Assembly: GCA_028285625.1 (NCBI GenBank)
Contig: JANQOX010000023.1
Span: 186,001-250,000, forward strand
Length of the DNA stretch: 64,000 bases
Direction of reading: 5' to 3'
Origin: Myxococcota bacterium
Lineage (GTDB): Bacteria > Myxococcota_A > UBA9160 > UBA6930
Shown here: piece after piece, positions 15,001 through 24,003 of the stretch
How the letters are laid out: every line of letters begins with the position of its first letter
Numbering within the stretch: position 1 is the stretch's first letter
Program-made: the position numbers and the translations under genes
Notes under the pieces: generated by a model
Database searches by the model: none
Told to the model about the DNA's origin: nothing
What the model saw: the letters and a program-made list of their open reading frames with translations, nothing else

Positions 15001-15612
15001 CTTCGGGCCCTGGGCGCGCTCAGCTCGAAAGTAGTCGGCGAAGTAGACCCACCCCGACCACAGGGTGAGTGCCGCCGCGGCCCCCAAGAGGTACAGGCCG
15101 ATTTGGTGATTCGGCAGGCCCAGGGTCCCTTGGGGGAAGATCAGCGCCCCGATGGCCACGTTCTGGGCCACGGTCTTGAGCTTGCCGCCTGGCCGCGCCT
15201 CCATGACCTGCCCGCCCGCCACCGCGATGCCACGCAGGCCCGTCACGGCCAGCTCGCGCCCAATGATGACGATGACCAGCGGGAAGCTCCACTCGGGCAG
15301 CCGCCCCACGGCCAGCAGCATGATCAGGGCGGTCGAGACGATCAGCTTGTCGGCCAGCGGGTCGAGCAGCTTGCCGATCTTGGTGACGGTGTTGCCACGA
15401 CGGGCGAGCCAGCCGTCCACCAGGTCGCCCACGGCGGCCACGATGAAGGTCCAGGCCATCAACACCGACCCGCCCGGCGTGTCGAAGAGCGGGAAGGCCA
15501 TGATCATCGGCACGACGGCCGTGCGCCCCACCGTGATGGTGTTGGGGAGGTTCCAGAACCGCTCGGCGCGCCCATCGACCCCCGGGGACGGCTCACCGAG
15601 GGAAGTCGCCAT
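14995..15612 (-). CDS. pgsA: CDP-diacylglycerol-glycerol-3-phosphate 3-phosphatidyltransferase
   Basis: 205 residues from the ATG at 15612. The CDP-alcohol phosphatidyltransferase motif is complete: GDLVDGWLARR, then GKLLDPLADK. NLPNTITVGR starts the first segment, as in PgsA. About four to five membrane helices are present. It makes phosphatidylglycerophosphate, the first committed step to phosphatidylglycerol and cardiolipin, in the inner membrane. Its start overlaps the end of the upstream lytic transglycosylase gene by 20 bp, which implies co-transcription. Confidence 0.93.
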   Translation of the reverse strand: MATSLGEPSPGVDGRAERFWNLPNTITVGRTAVVPMIMAFPLFDTPGGSVLMAWTFIVAAVGDLVDGWLARRGNTVTKIGKLLDPLADKLIVSTALIMLLAVGRLPEWSFPLVIVIIGRELAVTGLRGIAVAGGQVMEARPGGKLKTVAQNVAIGALIFPQGTLGLPNHQIGLYLLGAAAALTLWSGWVYFADYFRAERAQGPKP

Positions 15613-16204
15613 GGTACCGACGATAGTACGAAAGCACGCGCTCCACATAGGCGCGTGTCTCGGCATACGGCGGGATGCCGTCGTAGCGGTCGACGGCCGT
15701 CGGTCCGGCGTTGTAGGCAGCCAGGGTGTTCTTCCAGGTGCCGTAGCGGTCGTAGAGCTTCTTCAGGTAGCGGGTGCCCCCGAAGACGTTCTCGCCCGCG
15801 TTGAAGGGCGCACCCACGCCCAGCGTGCGTGCCGTAGCCGGCATCAGCTGCATGAGACCCATGGCCCCGGCCCGCGAGATGGCCTTGGCGTCGAAGGACG
15901 ACTCCGCGTGGATCACCGCCTTCACCATGGCGGCGGGCACGCCGTAGCGGCCCGCGGCCCGCTCGATCAGGCCGTCGTAGCGTGCCGGCGAACTGGGGCG
16001 CACGCGCTGCTCGGCCCCGCGCCGCAGCGGAAAGGCCCGGTAGCCGTTGCCGGCCTTCTTGTCGCTGAAGTGGACGACGCCGCGCTCGTCGACGAAGCGG
16101 TACATGCGCTTGCCGCCGGCCATGGCCGGGGCGGCGACGGCGAGCGCCGCCACGGCGCAGAGCACCGCGAGCGCACGCGCCCTCACAAAGCCTCTCGAAC
16201 CCAC
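15593..16204 (-). CDS. Lytic transglycosylase with DUF4124 domain
   Basis: 203 residues from the GTG at 16204, chosen because GAGGGG lies about 6 nt upstream and a normal signal peptide follows (ALAVLCAVAALAVAAPAMAG). Residues ~34-50 (MYRFVDERGVVHFSDKK) are a DUF4124-type cell-wall-associated motif. The SLT domain has catalytic Glu101 in IHAESSFDAKA, then GAMGLMQLMPATA, GENVFGGTRYLKKL and TLAAYNAGP. It cleaves peptidoglycan glycan strands, forming 1,6-anhydromuropeptides in the periplasm. It runs into pgsA with a 20-bp overlap and is divergent from nadB. Confidence 0.9.
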   Translation of the reverse strand: MGSRGFVRARALAVLCAVAALAVAAPAMAGGKRMYRFVDERGVVHFSDKKAGNGYRAFPLRRGAEQRVRPSSPARYDGLIERAAGRYGVPAAMVKAVIHAESSFDAKAISRAGAMGLMQLMPATARTLGVGAPFNAGENVFGGTRYLKKLYDRYGTWKNTLAAYNAGPTAVDRYDGIPPYAETRAYVERVLSYYRRYHGDFPR

Positions 16205-16248
16205 GCTCACCCCTCGTAGGCGGCGACAGGCCCGATCCCCTCGGGGCC

Positions 16249-16278
16249 TTGTCGCACGTTCGAACCGCAGGATAGTAT
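16249..16278 (+). promoter_or_regulatory. Candidate sigma-70 promoter for nadB
   Basis: TTGTCG and TAGTAT with an 18-nt spacer, about 114 nt upstream of the nadB start, in the divergent gap with the lytic transglycosylase gene. AGTATCG is repeated 22 nt further on. Only moderate consensus match. Confidence 0.3.
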
Positions 16279-16391
16279 CGACCTGCGCTCGGCACAGTAT
16301 CGGAGTCCCGAAGCCCACTCCTTAGACCCCGGGGCCCGACCAAGCCCCAGGGGGGCCGGCGCACCCGGCGCCCACGCAAGCGAAGGCCCGC

Positions 16392-18038
16392 ATGCCCGAA
16401 TCCGCCGCTCGGCAAGCTGACTTCCTGGTTCTCGGCAGCGGGATCGCCGGGCTCTTCTTCGCCCTGCGCGCGGCCGAGCGCGGGCGCGTGACCATCATCA
16501 CCAAGAAGCGCGCCGCCGAGTCGGCCACCAACTACGCCCAGGGCGGCATCGCCGCGGTCGTCTCGGGCGACGACTCGCACGAGTCCCACGTGGCCGACAC
16601 GCTCGGCGCGGGTGCGGGCCTGTGCCGCGAAGACGTGGTGCGCTTCGTCGTCGAGCGCGGCGCCGACGCCATCGACGCCCTGCTCAAGGTCGGCGTGGAC
16701 TTCGACCGGGCCGACGACGCACCGCCGGGTTCGTCCGACTTCGAGCTCGGTCGCGAGGGCGGTCACACGAAGCGGCGCGTCCTCCACCACCGGGACGCGA
16801 CCGGGCGCGAGATCGAGCGCGCCCTGCTCTCTCGCGTACGCGCCCACCCCAACATCGACCTGCGCGAGAACAGCCTTGCCGTGGACCTGCTCACCACCGA
16901 CCGCGCCGGCGCGCCGGGACCCAACCGCGTGGTGGGGGCCTACGTGTTCGACGCGCTGCGCGGCGTGGTCGAGCGCCACTTCGCGCGCATCACCTTCATG
17001 GCCACGGGCGGCGCCGGCAAGGTCTACCTCTACACGAGCAACCCCGACATCGCCTCGGGCGACGGCATGGCCATGGCGTACCGGGCCGGGGCCACGCTCG
17101 CGAACATGGAGTTCATGCAGTTCCACCCGACCTGCCTGTACCACCCCCAGGCCAAGTCGTTCCTGATCAGCGAAGCCCTGCGCGGCGAGGGCGGCACCCT
17201 GCGCACCATGAGCGGCCACGCCTTCATGGCCGACTACCACGAAATGAGCGACCTGGCCCCGCGCGACATCGTGGCGCGCGCGATCGATACCGAGCTCAAG
17301 CGGTCGGGCGACGACTCGGTGGTGCTCGATCTCACGCACCTGGAACCGGACTTCCTGCGCGAGCGCTTCCCGACCATCTCGGCTCGCTGCCTCGAGTTCG
17401 GCATCGACCTCACCACGCAACCGATCCCGGTGGTGCCGGCGGCGCACTACTGCTGCGGGGGCGTGGTCACCGACACCCGCGGAGAGACCGACGTACTGGG
17501 CCTGTACGCGGCCGGCGAGGTCACCTGCACCGGGCTTCACGGCGCCAACCGGCTGGCGAGCAACTCGCTGCTCGAGGGCGTGGTCTTCGCGCAGGCCGCC
17601 TCCGAGGCGGCGCTCGAACGCTTCGACGAGCTGCCGCCGCCCGAAGACACCGTGGTCGAGCCCTGGTCCGAGGGCGACGCGACCGAGAGCAGCGAAGCGG
17701 TGGTGATCACCCAGAACTGGGACGAAATCCGCCGCTTCATGTGGAACTACGTGGGCATCGTGCGCAGCGATCGGCGGCTGGCGCGCGCGCGCCGCCGCAT
17801 CGAGCTCTTGCAGGGAGAGATCACCGAGTACTACTGGAACTCGAAGCTCACGCCCGACCTGCTCGAGCTGCGCAACCTGGCGCTGGTCGCCGAACTGGTG
17901 ATCCACTGCGCCCAGCAGCGCAAGGAGAGCCGCGGCCTGCATTACACGCTCGACCACCCCGACCGCGACGACGCGCGCTTCGGTCGCGACACGTTGGTGC
18001 GGAGAAGCGAGTGGGGCCCCAAGACGCCGCCGGCCTAG
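16392..18038 (+). CDS. nadB: L-aspartate oxidase
   Basis: 548 residues, the usual NadB length. The FAD-binding motif is FLVLGSGIAGLFFALRAAE, then TKKRAAESATNYAQGGIAAV. A second FAD region has TGGAGKVYLYTSN and DGMAMAYRAGA, and the active-site region is MEFMQFHPTCLYHP. The C-terminal flavin loop has GLHGANRLASNSLLEGVVF. It oxidises L-aspartate to iminoaspartate, the first step of de novo NAD synthesis; nadA and nadC are not in the window. It converges on the PilZ-DUF4388 gene. Confidence 0.96.
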   Translation: MPESAARQADFLVLGSGIAGLFFALRAAERGRVTIITKKRAAESATNYAQGGIAAVVSGDDSHESHVADTLGAGAGLCREDVVRFVVERGADAIDALLKVGVDFDRADDAPPGSSDFELGREGGHTKRRVLHHRDATGREIERALLSRVRAHPNIDLRENSLAVDLLTTDRAGAPGPNRVVGAYVFDALRGVVERHFARITFMATGGAGKVYLYTSNPDIASGDGMAMAYRAGATLANMEFMQFHPTCLYHPQAKSFLISEALRGEGGTLRTMSGHAFMADYHEMSDLAPRDIVARAIDTELKRSGDDSVVLDLTHLEPDFLRERFPTISARCLEFGIDLTTQPIPVVPAAHYCCGGVVTDTRGETDVLGLYAAGEVTCTGLHGANRLASNSLLEGVVFAQAASEAALERFDELPPPEDTVVEPWSEGDATESSEAVVITQNWDEIRRFMWNYVGIVRSDRRLARARRRIELLQGEITEYYWNSKLTPDLLELRNLALVAELVIHCAQQRKESRGLHYTLDHPDRDDARFGRDTLVRRSEWGPKTPPA

Positions 18039-18044
18039 CCGGCG
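18028..18044. terminator. Hairpin between convergent nadB and PilZ gene
   Basis: CGCCGGC-CTA-GCCGGCG, a perfect 7-bp stem overlapping the nadB stop codon, lies between two convergent genes. No U-run, but the position suits a bidirectional transcription barrier. Confidence 0.45.
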
Positions 18045-18047
18045 CGC

Positions 18048-19220
18048 CTACGCTTCGCGGAGCGTGATCACCCCGCGCTCGAGCAGCGCGTGCAGCGCCT
18101 TGCGCACGTCCGTGTCGCCGTCGGGGATGATGTCGTGGATGCGGCGAACGGTCATTCCCACCAGGGCGAGTTCGAGTACCGCGTCCTCGGTCTTGCTGAG
18201 GTCGGTCTGTGCATCGGCCACGACCCGGTCCACCACGGGCACCGCACCCGGCGGTAGCGCCGGCTGCGAGCGCCACTCGTCGAACTCACGCACGGCGTCG
18301 AGCAGCGCCCCATCGAGCGAGAGCGGGCCCTCTTCGTCTTCGAGGTCGTCCACCTCGGAGTAGAAGCGGAAGCGGCCCGACTCCCAGGCCAGCATGCGTA
18401 CCAGCGCCTTGGTGCCCGAGAGGCAGCCCAGGCGCGTGTAGCGCAGCTGCCCCGTCTCGAAGGCCAGCAGGCCCTCTTCGGGGCCGCGCTGGATCGCGAG
18501 CGTGCCCTTCTGGCACGACGCGCCGAGCATCTGGATCAGGTTCGGGAGGCCCAGCTCCTGGATGTTGCCGGCCAGGCCGGTGCCGGCGCGCTTGGCCGCC
18601 ATACGCCCGACGCGTTCGACGAATTCGGAGACGGCGTGCTCCTCGTCGTCGTCCTTCTCGAAGTGGATCCCGACCGCGGCCACGGTCCCTTCGGCCTCGA
18701 CCCGGCGCGCCACCTTGCCCTCGAGCCGCAGCTCTTCGCCCGAAGACGGGTCGCGCATGGAGAGCGTGACGTTCTTGCCCACGGGCAGCTCGGTGCCGTC
18801 GGCCGAGAGCAGCACGCCCGACTCGGACAGGTCGCGCGTGTGCGCCTGCACCTTGAAGCTGCTCGTCTCGAGCGTGGCCGGGATGCGCGCCTCGCGGCGG
18901 CGCCGCCGGCGGCGGTCGTCGTCGTCGGCGTGTTCGGCGGCGATCGGCGCGAGCTTCTCGCGCAGGAAGCTCGCTTCGGAGAGAAACTGCACGGCCACGC
19001 CGTGCCGCCCGTCGGCGCCGGGGCCGCAGTAGACCACCTCGGCCGGCTCGACGAACGACTCGTTGCGAAACTGGAGCACCAGCTCGAGCTCGATGGTCTC
19101 GCGCAGGTCGAGCACGGTGTCGGTGGGCACGAAGGCGCCACCGGTGCTCATGTTGCGCTCGTACTCGGTCGCGAAGGCGACCGGGTCGTCGAAGCGCAGC
19201 AGCAATCGCGGCGGTGCCAT
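18048..19220 (-). CDS. Double PilZ - DUF4388 (PATAN) protein
   Basis: 390 residues. The first ~100 are a degenerate PilZ-like domain (FATEYERNMSTGGAFVP). Residues ~105-205 form a better PilZ domain with the RRRR..R arginine cluster and DLSESGVLL, the two c-di-GMP-binding elements. The last ~150 are a DUF4388/PATAN domain (IQELGLPNLIQMLGASCQKG followed by GLLAFETGQLRYTRLG), typical of deltaproteobacterial signalling proteins. It is a cytosolic, probable c-di-GMP effector linked to surface behaviour. A GGCGG-rich arginine stretch (~120-125) joins the PilZ domains. It is monocistronic and convergent with nadB; the 141 bp before the next minus-strand gene show nothing notable. Confidence 0.8.
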   Translation of the reverse strand: MAPPRLLLRFDDPVAFATEYERNMSTGGAFVPTDTVLDLRETIELELVLQFRNESFVEPAEVVYCGPGADGRHGVAVQFLSEASFLREKLAPIAAEHADDDDRRRRRRREARIPATLETSSFKVQAHTRDLSESGVLLSADGTELPVGKNVTLSMRDPSSGEELRLEGKVARRVEAEGTVAAVGIHFEKDDDEEHAVSEFVERVGRMAAKRAGTGLAGNIQELGLPNLIQMLGASCQKGTLAIQRGPEEGLLAFETGQLRYTRLGCLSGTKALVRMLAWESGRFRFYSEVDDLEDEEGPLSLDGALLDAVREFDEWRSQPALPPGAVPVVDRVVADAQTDLSKTEDAVLELALVGMTVRRIHDIIPDGDTDVRKALHALLERGVITLREA

Positions 19221-19361
19221 GGGCCCCCCATCGAGGTCGGCCGCCGGACGCTCCGGAAGCCCTCACGCCTTCTATCGGAAGGTCGCCCGCGGGGCTTCAA
19301 TCCGGATTTCACCCATCTGGGTTGCGCGAACGCGTGCCGCTGAGAGCCTCGCGGCGGCCCC

Positions 19362-20072
19362 TCAGCCGCCGCGGGCGAGCCCCACGAGCCAGGAAAAGAG
19401 CCGGCGCTGGGGCGATCCGGCCTCGATCTGGAGCTCGGGGTGCCACTGGACGGCCGCCACCTGGGGCGCCCCGTCCAGTTCGAGGGCCTCGACGGTGTCG
19501 TCGGGGGCCCAGGCCACCGGCGCCAGCCCCTCGCCCAGGCGCGCGACGGCCTGATGGTGCCACGATGCGACCTCGTCGAGACGGTCGCCCCCCAGCTGCC
19601 CCGCCAGTCGCGACCCGGGGGCCACCCGCACGCCGTGGCGGGTGGGTGCGTCCTGGCTCTCGCGGTGGGGCACGTCTTCGCCCACCACGTCGGGCAGGTG
19701 CACGTGGATGTCGCCGCCGAGCGCCACGTTCAGGAGCTGAAGGCCGCGACAGATCGCGAGCATGGGCGTCTCGAGCGAGAGGGCCGTGCGCACCAGGTCG
19801 CGCTCGAAGTCGTCGCGCTCTCCACAGACGAAGTAGACCGAGTCGTGGTCGGCGCCCCCGAAACCGCGCGGGTCGAGGTCGCCCCCGCCCGAGAGCACGA
19901 GCCCGTCGAGACGCGCCAGCAGTTCGCGGGCGCGCGCCTCGCCCGGGGTCAGCAGCACGGGGATCGCGCCGGCGTCACGCACGGCCTCGACGTAGGCGTC
20001 GGGCAGCGTGAACCGCGGCCGGCCTTCGCGCTCGCGGTGGTAGGTGGTGACGCCGATCAGCGGCGCGGCCAT
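19362..20072 (-). CDS. Class-I glutamine amidotransferase (gamma-Glu-GABA hydrolase, PuuD-like)
   Basis: 236 residues from the ATG at 20072, 1 nt after the stop of the glutamine-synthetase-like gene (TGACATG). The triad is visible: Cys in LAICRGLQLLNVALGG, then SWHHQAV and the His-Glu of VQWHPEL. DGLVLSGGGDLDP and HRESQDAPTRHGV match the peptidase C26 / PuuD group. Family members hydrolyse gamma-glutamyl-GABA or related gamma-glutamyl amides in polyamine catabolism. Pairing with a glutamine-synthetase-like ligase fits a gamma-glutamylation route, although other pathway genes are missing here. Confidence 0.85.
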   Translation of the reverse strand: MAAPLIGVTTYHREREGRPRFTLPDAYVEAVRDAGAIPVLLTPGEARARELLARLDGLVLSGGGDLDPRGFGGADHDSVYFVCGERDDFERDLVRTALSLETPMLAICRGLQLLNVALGGDIHVHLPDVVGEDVPHRESQDAPTRHGVRVAPGSRLAGQLGGDRLDEVASWHHQAVARLGEGLAPVAWAPDDTVEALELDGAPQVAAVQWHPELQIEAGSPQRRLFSWLVGLARGG

Positions 20073-20073
20073 G

Positions 20074-21477
20074 TCAGACGCGCTCGAGATAGCGCTGGCG
20101 CTCCCAGTCGGTGACCGCCGCGTCATAGTACGCCTGCTCGCTGCGCGCGAAGTGCAGCAGGTGGTCCACGACGTCGTCTCCGAAGGTCGCGCGCGCGAAC
20201 TCGCTGCGCTCGAACTCCCGGATCGCCTCGGCGAGCGAGTGCGGTACCTGCGGCAGCCCCTCGGCCTTGTAGACATCGCCCTCGAAGACCGGCCCGGGGT
20301 CGAGCCCCTTCTCGATGCCGTCGATGCCCGCGGCAATCAGGCCGGCGTAGGCCAGATACGGGTTCGCGTCGGCGCCGGGGATGCGGCACTCGACGCGCAG
20401 CGACGGGCCGTGGCCCACCACGCGGAACCCGGCGGTGCGGTTGTCGTAGCTCCAGGCGATGCCCGTGGGTGCGAAGGTGCCGGGCTGGAAGCGCTTGTAG
20501 GAGTTGATCGTGGGGGCGAACAGCAGCGACAGCTCGCGGGCGTGTGCCAACAGGCCCCCGAGCCAGGCCCGGAACAGCTCGGGCGCCTCGACGGGCGTGC
20601 CCGCCAGCGGCGTCCCCGGTGCCCCGAAGGCGGGGCGGCCTTCCGCATCGGTCAGGCTGGTGTGGATGTGCAGGCTGTTGCCGGCGAGCGCCGCATCCCA
20701 CTTGGCCATGAAGGTGAGACCCCGACCGTGGGCGTGGGCGATCTCCTTGGCGCCGAGCTTGTAGACCACGTGGCGGTCGGCCATCTCGAGTGCCGGGGCG
20801 TAGCGCAGGTTGATCTCGTGCTGCCCGGGGCCCCACTCGCCCTTGCTGAACTCGACCTCGACGCCCGACGCGTCCATCTGCCTGCGGATCTCGCCGACCA
20901 CGTCTTCGACCATGGTGCTCGAGAGCACGTGGTAGTCCTCGACGTAGTGCTGGCTGGTCTCGACGTTGCGATAGCCCTTGGCCCGGGCCGCGGCGTAGCT
21001 CTCGCCGAGCAGGAAGAACTCGAGCTCGCTTCCCATCTGCGGCTCGTAGCCCAGACCGGCCAACCGCTCGAGCTGGCGCTTGAGCACGCTGCGCGGCGCC
21101 ACGGGCACGGGGCCGCTGCCGTCTTCGAGCAGGGCATCGCACAGCACCACGGCCGTGCGCGGCAGCCACGCCGCCACGCGCAGGGTCCCCAGGTCGGGCA
21201 CCGCGTGCAGGTCGCCGTAACCCGTCTCCCAGCTCGTGTAGGCGTAGCCGGGCGTGGGGTCCATCTCCATGTCGCAGGCCAGCAGGTAGTCGCACACGTG
21301 CATGCCGCCGCGCGCGACCTCGTCCAGGAAGAAATGGCCCGTGATGCGCTTGCCCACCAGGCGCCCGTAGAGGTCGGGCAGCGCCGTCACCACGGTCTCG
21401 ATCTCGCCGCGTTCGATGCGGCGGGTGAGCTCGGCCTCGTCGAGTCGGCCTTCGGTCCAGCCCTCGGGTCTGCTCAC
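20074..21477 (-). CDS. Glutamine-synthetase-family ligase (gamma-glutamylpolyamine synthetase-like)
   Basis: 467 residues from a GTG at 21477 that overlaps the purF stop as GTGA. GS motifs are present: SELEFFLLGESY, EFSKGEWGPGQHEINLRYAP, LTFMAKWDAALAGNSLHIHTS, the ATP loop near FAPTINSYKRFQPG, and the ammonium/glutamate site VECRIPGADANPYLAYA. The adenylylation Tyr region of GlnA is absent. Length and motifs fit the PuuA/GlnT-like branch that ligates glutamate to amines. The following gene encodes a PuuD-like amidotransferase, 1 nt away, so a gamma-glutamyl amine or polyamine substrate is likely. Confidence 0.85.
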   Translation of the reverse strand: MSRPEGWTEGRLDEAELTRRIERGEIETVVTALPDLYGRLVGKRITGHFFLDEVARGGMHVCDYLLACDMEMDPTPGYAYTSWETGYGDLHAVPDLGTLRVAAWLPRTAVVLCDALLEDGSGPVPVAPRSVLKRQLERLAGLGYEPQMGSELEFFLLGESYAAARAKGYRNVETSQHYVEDYHVLSSTMVEDVVGEIRRQMDASGVEVEFSKGEWGPGQHEINLRYAPALEMADRHVVYKLGAKEIAHAHGRGLTFMAKWDAALAGNSLHIHTSLTDAEGRPAFGAPGTPLAGTPVEAPELFRAWLGGLLAHARELSLLFAPTINSYKRFQPGTFAPTGIAWSYDNRTAGFRVVGHGPSLRVECRIPGADANPYLAYAGLIAAGIDGIEKGLDPGPVFEGDVYKAEGLPQVPHSLAEAIREFERSEFARATFGDDVVDHLLHFARSEQAYYDAAVTDWERQRYLERV

Positions 21478-22958
21478 CCGTCGCGCCCGCGCTCGCGGTC
21501 TTCGTCCACGGGCCGGAACAGCGAGAGCTGCGGCACTTCTTCGCCCTTGCCGATGGGCACGGGGTAGTCGTCGGTGAAGCAGGCGTCGCAGTGGCCGTGC
21601 TTCAGCCCCTGGCTCACGCCGCGCAGACCCTCCACCGACAGGTAGCCGAGGCTGTCGGCGCCGATGCGCCGGCAGAGTTCTTCGAGGGTCATGCGGTGCG
21701 CGATCAGCTCGGCGCGGGTGGGCATGTCGATGCCGTAGTGGCACGGGCCGATCGTGGGCGGCGCCGAGATGCGCGCGTGCACCTCGCGCGCGCCGGCGTC
21801 GCGCATCATGTTGGAGATCTTGAGCAGTGTGGTGCCGCGGATGATCGAGTCGTCCACGAGCACCACGCGCTTGCCCTCGATCAGCCCGTGGATCGGGTTG
21901 TGCTTCACGCGTACGCCGTGGTCGCGAAGCGCCTGGGCGGGCTCGATGAACGTACGTCCGACGAAGTGGTTGCGGATGATCGCCGTCTCGTAGGGGATGC
22001 CCGACTCTTCGGCAAAGCCCAGGGCGGCGGCACTGCCCGAGTCCAGCAGCGGCACCACCATGTCGGCCTCGACCGGGTGCTCGCGCGCCAGCACCCGCCC
22101 GAGCTCCTTGCGGTAGGTGTAGACGTTGCCTCCACGCAGGTTCGAGTCGGGCCGCGCGAAGTAGATGTACTCGAAGATGCAGAAGGCCTCGCGCTCGGGG
22201 CGCGGGAACGGCCGCAGCGAGCGCAGCCGGCCGCGGCGCAGCACCACCACCTCGCCGGGGTCGAGGTGCCGCTCGGGCTCGGCGCCGATCAGGTCGAGCG
22301 CGCAGGTCTCACTGGCCGCGACCCAGGCGCCGTCGAGCCGCCCCAGCACCAGCGGACGGAAGCCGTGGGGATCGCGGGCGGCGATCAAGGCGTCGTGGGT
22401 CTGCATCACCAGGCTGAAGGCACCGCGCACCCGCGACAGCGAGTCGATCAGGCGCTCTTCGAGCGTCGCTTCCCTGGAACGCGCCAGCAGGTGCACGATC
22501 ACTTCGCTGTCGGCGGTGGTGCTGAAGATCGCGCCGCGGCCCTCGAGCTCGCGGCGAACGGCGCGTGCGTTCACGAGGTTGCCGTTGTGCGCGATGGCCA
22601 CCGGGCCACCATCGGTGTTGGCGCAGAAGGGCTGGGCGTTGCGCAGCAGGCTCTCGCCGGTGGTCGAGTAGCGCACGTGACCGATGGCGTGGCGACCGGG
22701 CAGGCGCTCGAGCACGCGCTGGCTGAAGACGTCCGACACCAGGCCCATGCCGCGGTGGACGAACTGCTCGCCCCCCTGGCTCGAGCAGATGCCCGCGCTC
22801 TCCTGCCCGCGGTGCTGGAGGGCGTAGAGCCCGTGGTAGGTCAGGTGCGCGGCTTCGCTGTGGCCATGGATGCCGAAGATGCCGCATTCGTCCCGCGGCC
22901 GATCGCGCAGCGCCTCATCGAGGGTCGGAGCCGCGTGCAAGGGGGAAGCACCGGACAT
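21474..22958 (-). CDS. purF: Amidophosphoribosyltransferase
   Basis: 494 residues. After a ~24-residue leader comes the Ntn nucleophile Cys25 in DECGIFGIHGH, as in propeptide-processed Bacillus-type PurF. The glutaminase part has LQHRGQESAG, HNGNLVNA and STTADSEVI; the PRPP site is RVVLVDDSIIRGTTLLK. Cysteines near the C-terminus (HCDACFTDDYP) fit the Fe-S-bearing subtype. It catalyses the first committed step of purine synthesis. It is translationally coupled to the downstream GS-like gene by a GTGA overlap, an unusual neighbour. Confidence 0.96.
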   Translation of the reverse strand: MSGASPLHAAPTLDEALRDRPRDECGIFGIHGHSEAAHLTYHGLYALQHRGQESAGICSSQGGEQFVHRGMGLVSDVFSQRVLERLPGRHAIGHVRYSTTGESLLRNAQPFCANTDGGPVAIAHNGNLVNARAVRRELEGRGAIFSTTADSEVIVHLLARSREATLEERLIDSLSRVRGAFSLVMQTHDALIAARDPHGFRPLVLGRLDGAWVAASETCALDLIGAEPERHLDPGEVVVLRRGRLRSLRPFPRPEREAFCIFEYIYFARPDSNLRGGNVYTYRKELGRVLAREHPVEADMVVPLLDSGSAAALGFAEESGIPYETAIIRNHFVGRTFIEPAQALRDHGVRVKHNPIHGLIEGKRVVLVDDSIIRGTTLLKISNMMRDAGAREVHARISAPPTIGPCHYGIDMPTRAELIAHRMTLEELCRRIGADSLGYLSVEGLRGVSQGLKHGHCDACFTDDYPVPIGKGEEVPQLSLFRPVDEDRERGRDG

Positions 22959-23013
22959 GGCGCCGCGAGATTAGCGAGCCGCCCCGAGAATCGCCGCCGG
23001 CCCCCTAACGCCT

Positions 23014-24003
23014 CTAGGCGGGGACGCGGGTGGTGAGGAAGGTCCAGGCGAGGAGGGCGTAGTACATGACGGGAATCGCCAGGAGGTTCGAGTCGATGCG
23101 GTCCAACATGCCGCCCATGCCCGGTAGCAGGTTCGAGGTGTCCTTGACCTGGGCGTCTCGCTTGAGCAGCGATTCGACCAGGTCCCCCACGATGCCCACG
23201 CCGGAGAGCAGCAGGCCGAATACGGCGCACCCCACGTAGCCGAGCTGCGCCGAGAGGGTCGGCGCCACCTGGTCGAAGAACGCCTTGAGCGCGACGCCCA
23301 CCAGCAGGCCCGCCAGCAGCGCGCCGATGGCCCCCTCGACCGTCTTGCCCGGGCTCACCTGGGGAGCGAGCTTGCGCTTGCCATACGCGCGGCCTGCGAA
23401 GTACGCCCCGACGTCGCCCCCCACCACCACGGAGACGCAGAAGAAGAGGTAGAAGGCGCCCACGTCCGGGTCCCAGCCGGCCACGGCGTCGGGGCCGAGG
23501 CGCGCCGCCACCGCGCGGTAGAAGTCGCGCAGCACGACGGCATGCGACAGCAGCCAGCCCACGTAGAAGACGCCGAAGAAGGTGCCCGAGATGCTCTCGA
23601 GCGCGTCGGTGATCCGCGCCTTCTGGAGCTGGAGCACCATCACGCCGAGCAGCACGGCCGAGAGCAGCAGCGTGGTGTGGTACTCGCTGCCCAGCCAGGC
23701 GATCACCGGGAGCGAGCCGCCGGCCACCAGGCCGAACGTCTCGAGCGGGTGGGCGCCCTTGGCCTTGATGAGCTTGTAGAACTCGCGCAGGCCCAGCAGC
23801 ACCATCGCGGTCACGATCAGCGGCACCCAGAATCCGCCCTCGAAGATCCCCCAGACGACCGGCGGGATCAGGATGGCGGCGCTCACCAGGCGCAGCACCA
23901 GGTTGCTGGCCCCACGGCGCTTGGGCGCCTCGGCTTCGGGCGTGGGCGGCTGCGGATGGACCGGCTCGGGACCGGTCGCGATCGGGCCTTCGGCCTCGCT
24001 CAC
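23014..24003 (-). CDS. cdsA: Phosphatidate cytidylyltransferase
   Basis: 329 residues from a GTG at 24003 overlapping the dut stop (GTGA). A Pro/Glu-rich N-terminal ~35 residues precedes eight or so membrane helices. The family signature near the C-terminus is VESLLKRDAQVKD followed by LLPGMGGMLDRIDS. It makes CDP-diacylglycerol from phosphatidic acid and CTP for all phospholipids, feeding PgsA encoded at 14995. Located between dut and purF in the long minus-strand block; the 55-bp gap to purF carries no visible terminator. Confidence 0.95.
   Translation of the reverse strand: MSEAEGPIATGPEPVHPQPPTPEAEAPKRRGASNLVLRLVSAAILIPPVVWGIFEGGFWVPLIVTAMVLLGLREFYKLIKAKGAHPLETFGLVAGGSLPVIAWLGSEYHTTLLLSAVLLGVMVLQLQKARITDALESISGTFFGVFYVGWLLSHAVVLRDFYRAVAARLGPDAVAGWDPDVGAFYLFFCVSVVVGGDVGAYFAGRAYGKRKLAPQVSPGKTVEGAIGALLAGLLVGVALKAFFDQVAPTLSAQLGYVGCAVFGLLLSGVGIVGDLVESLLKRDAQVKDTSNLLPGMGGMLDRIDSNLLAIPVMYYALLAWTFLTTRVPA

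Noticed and set aside
15504..17957. An 817-codon minus-strand frame opposite nadB
   Set aside because: Antisense to a well-conserved enzyme and fused in part to an offset frame of the lytic transglycosylase.
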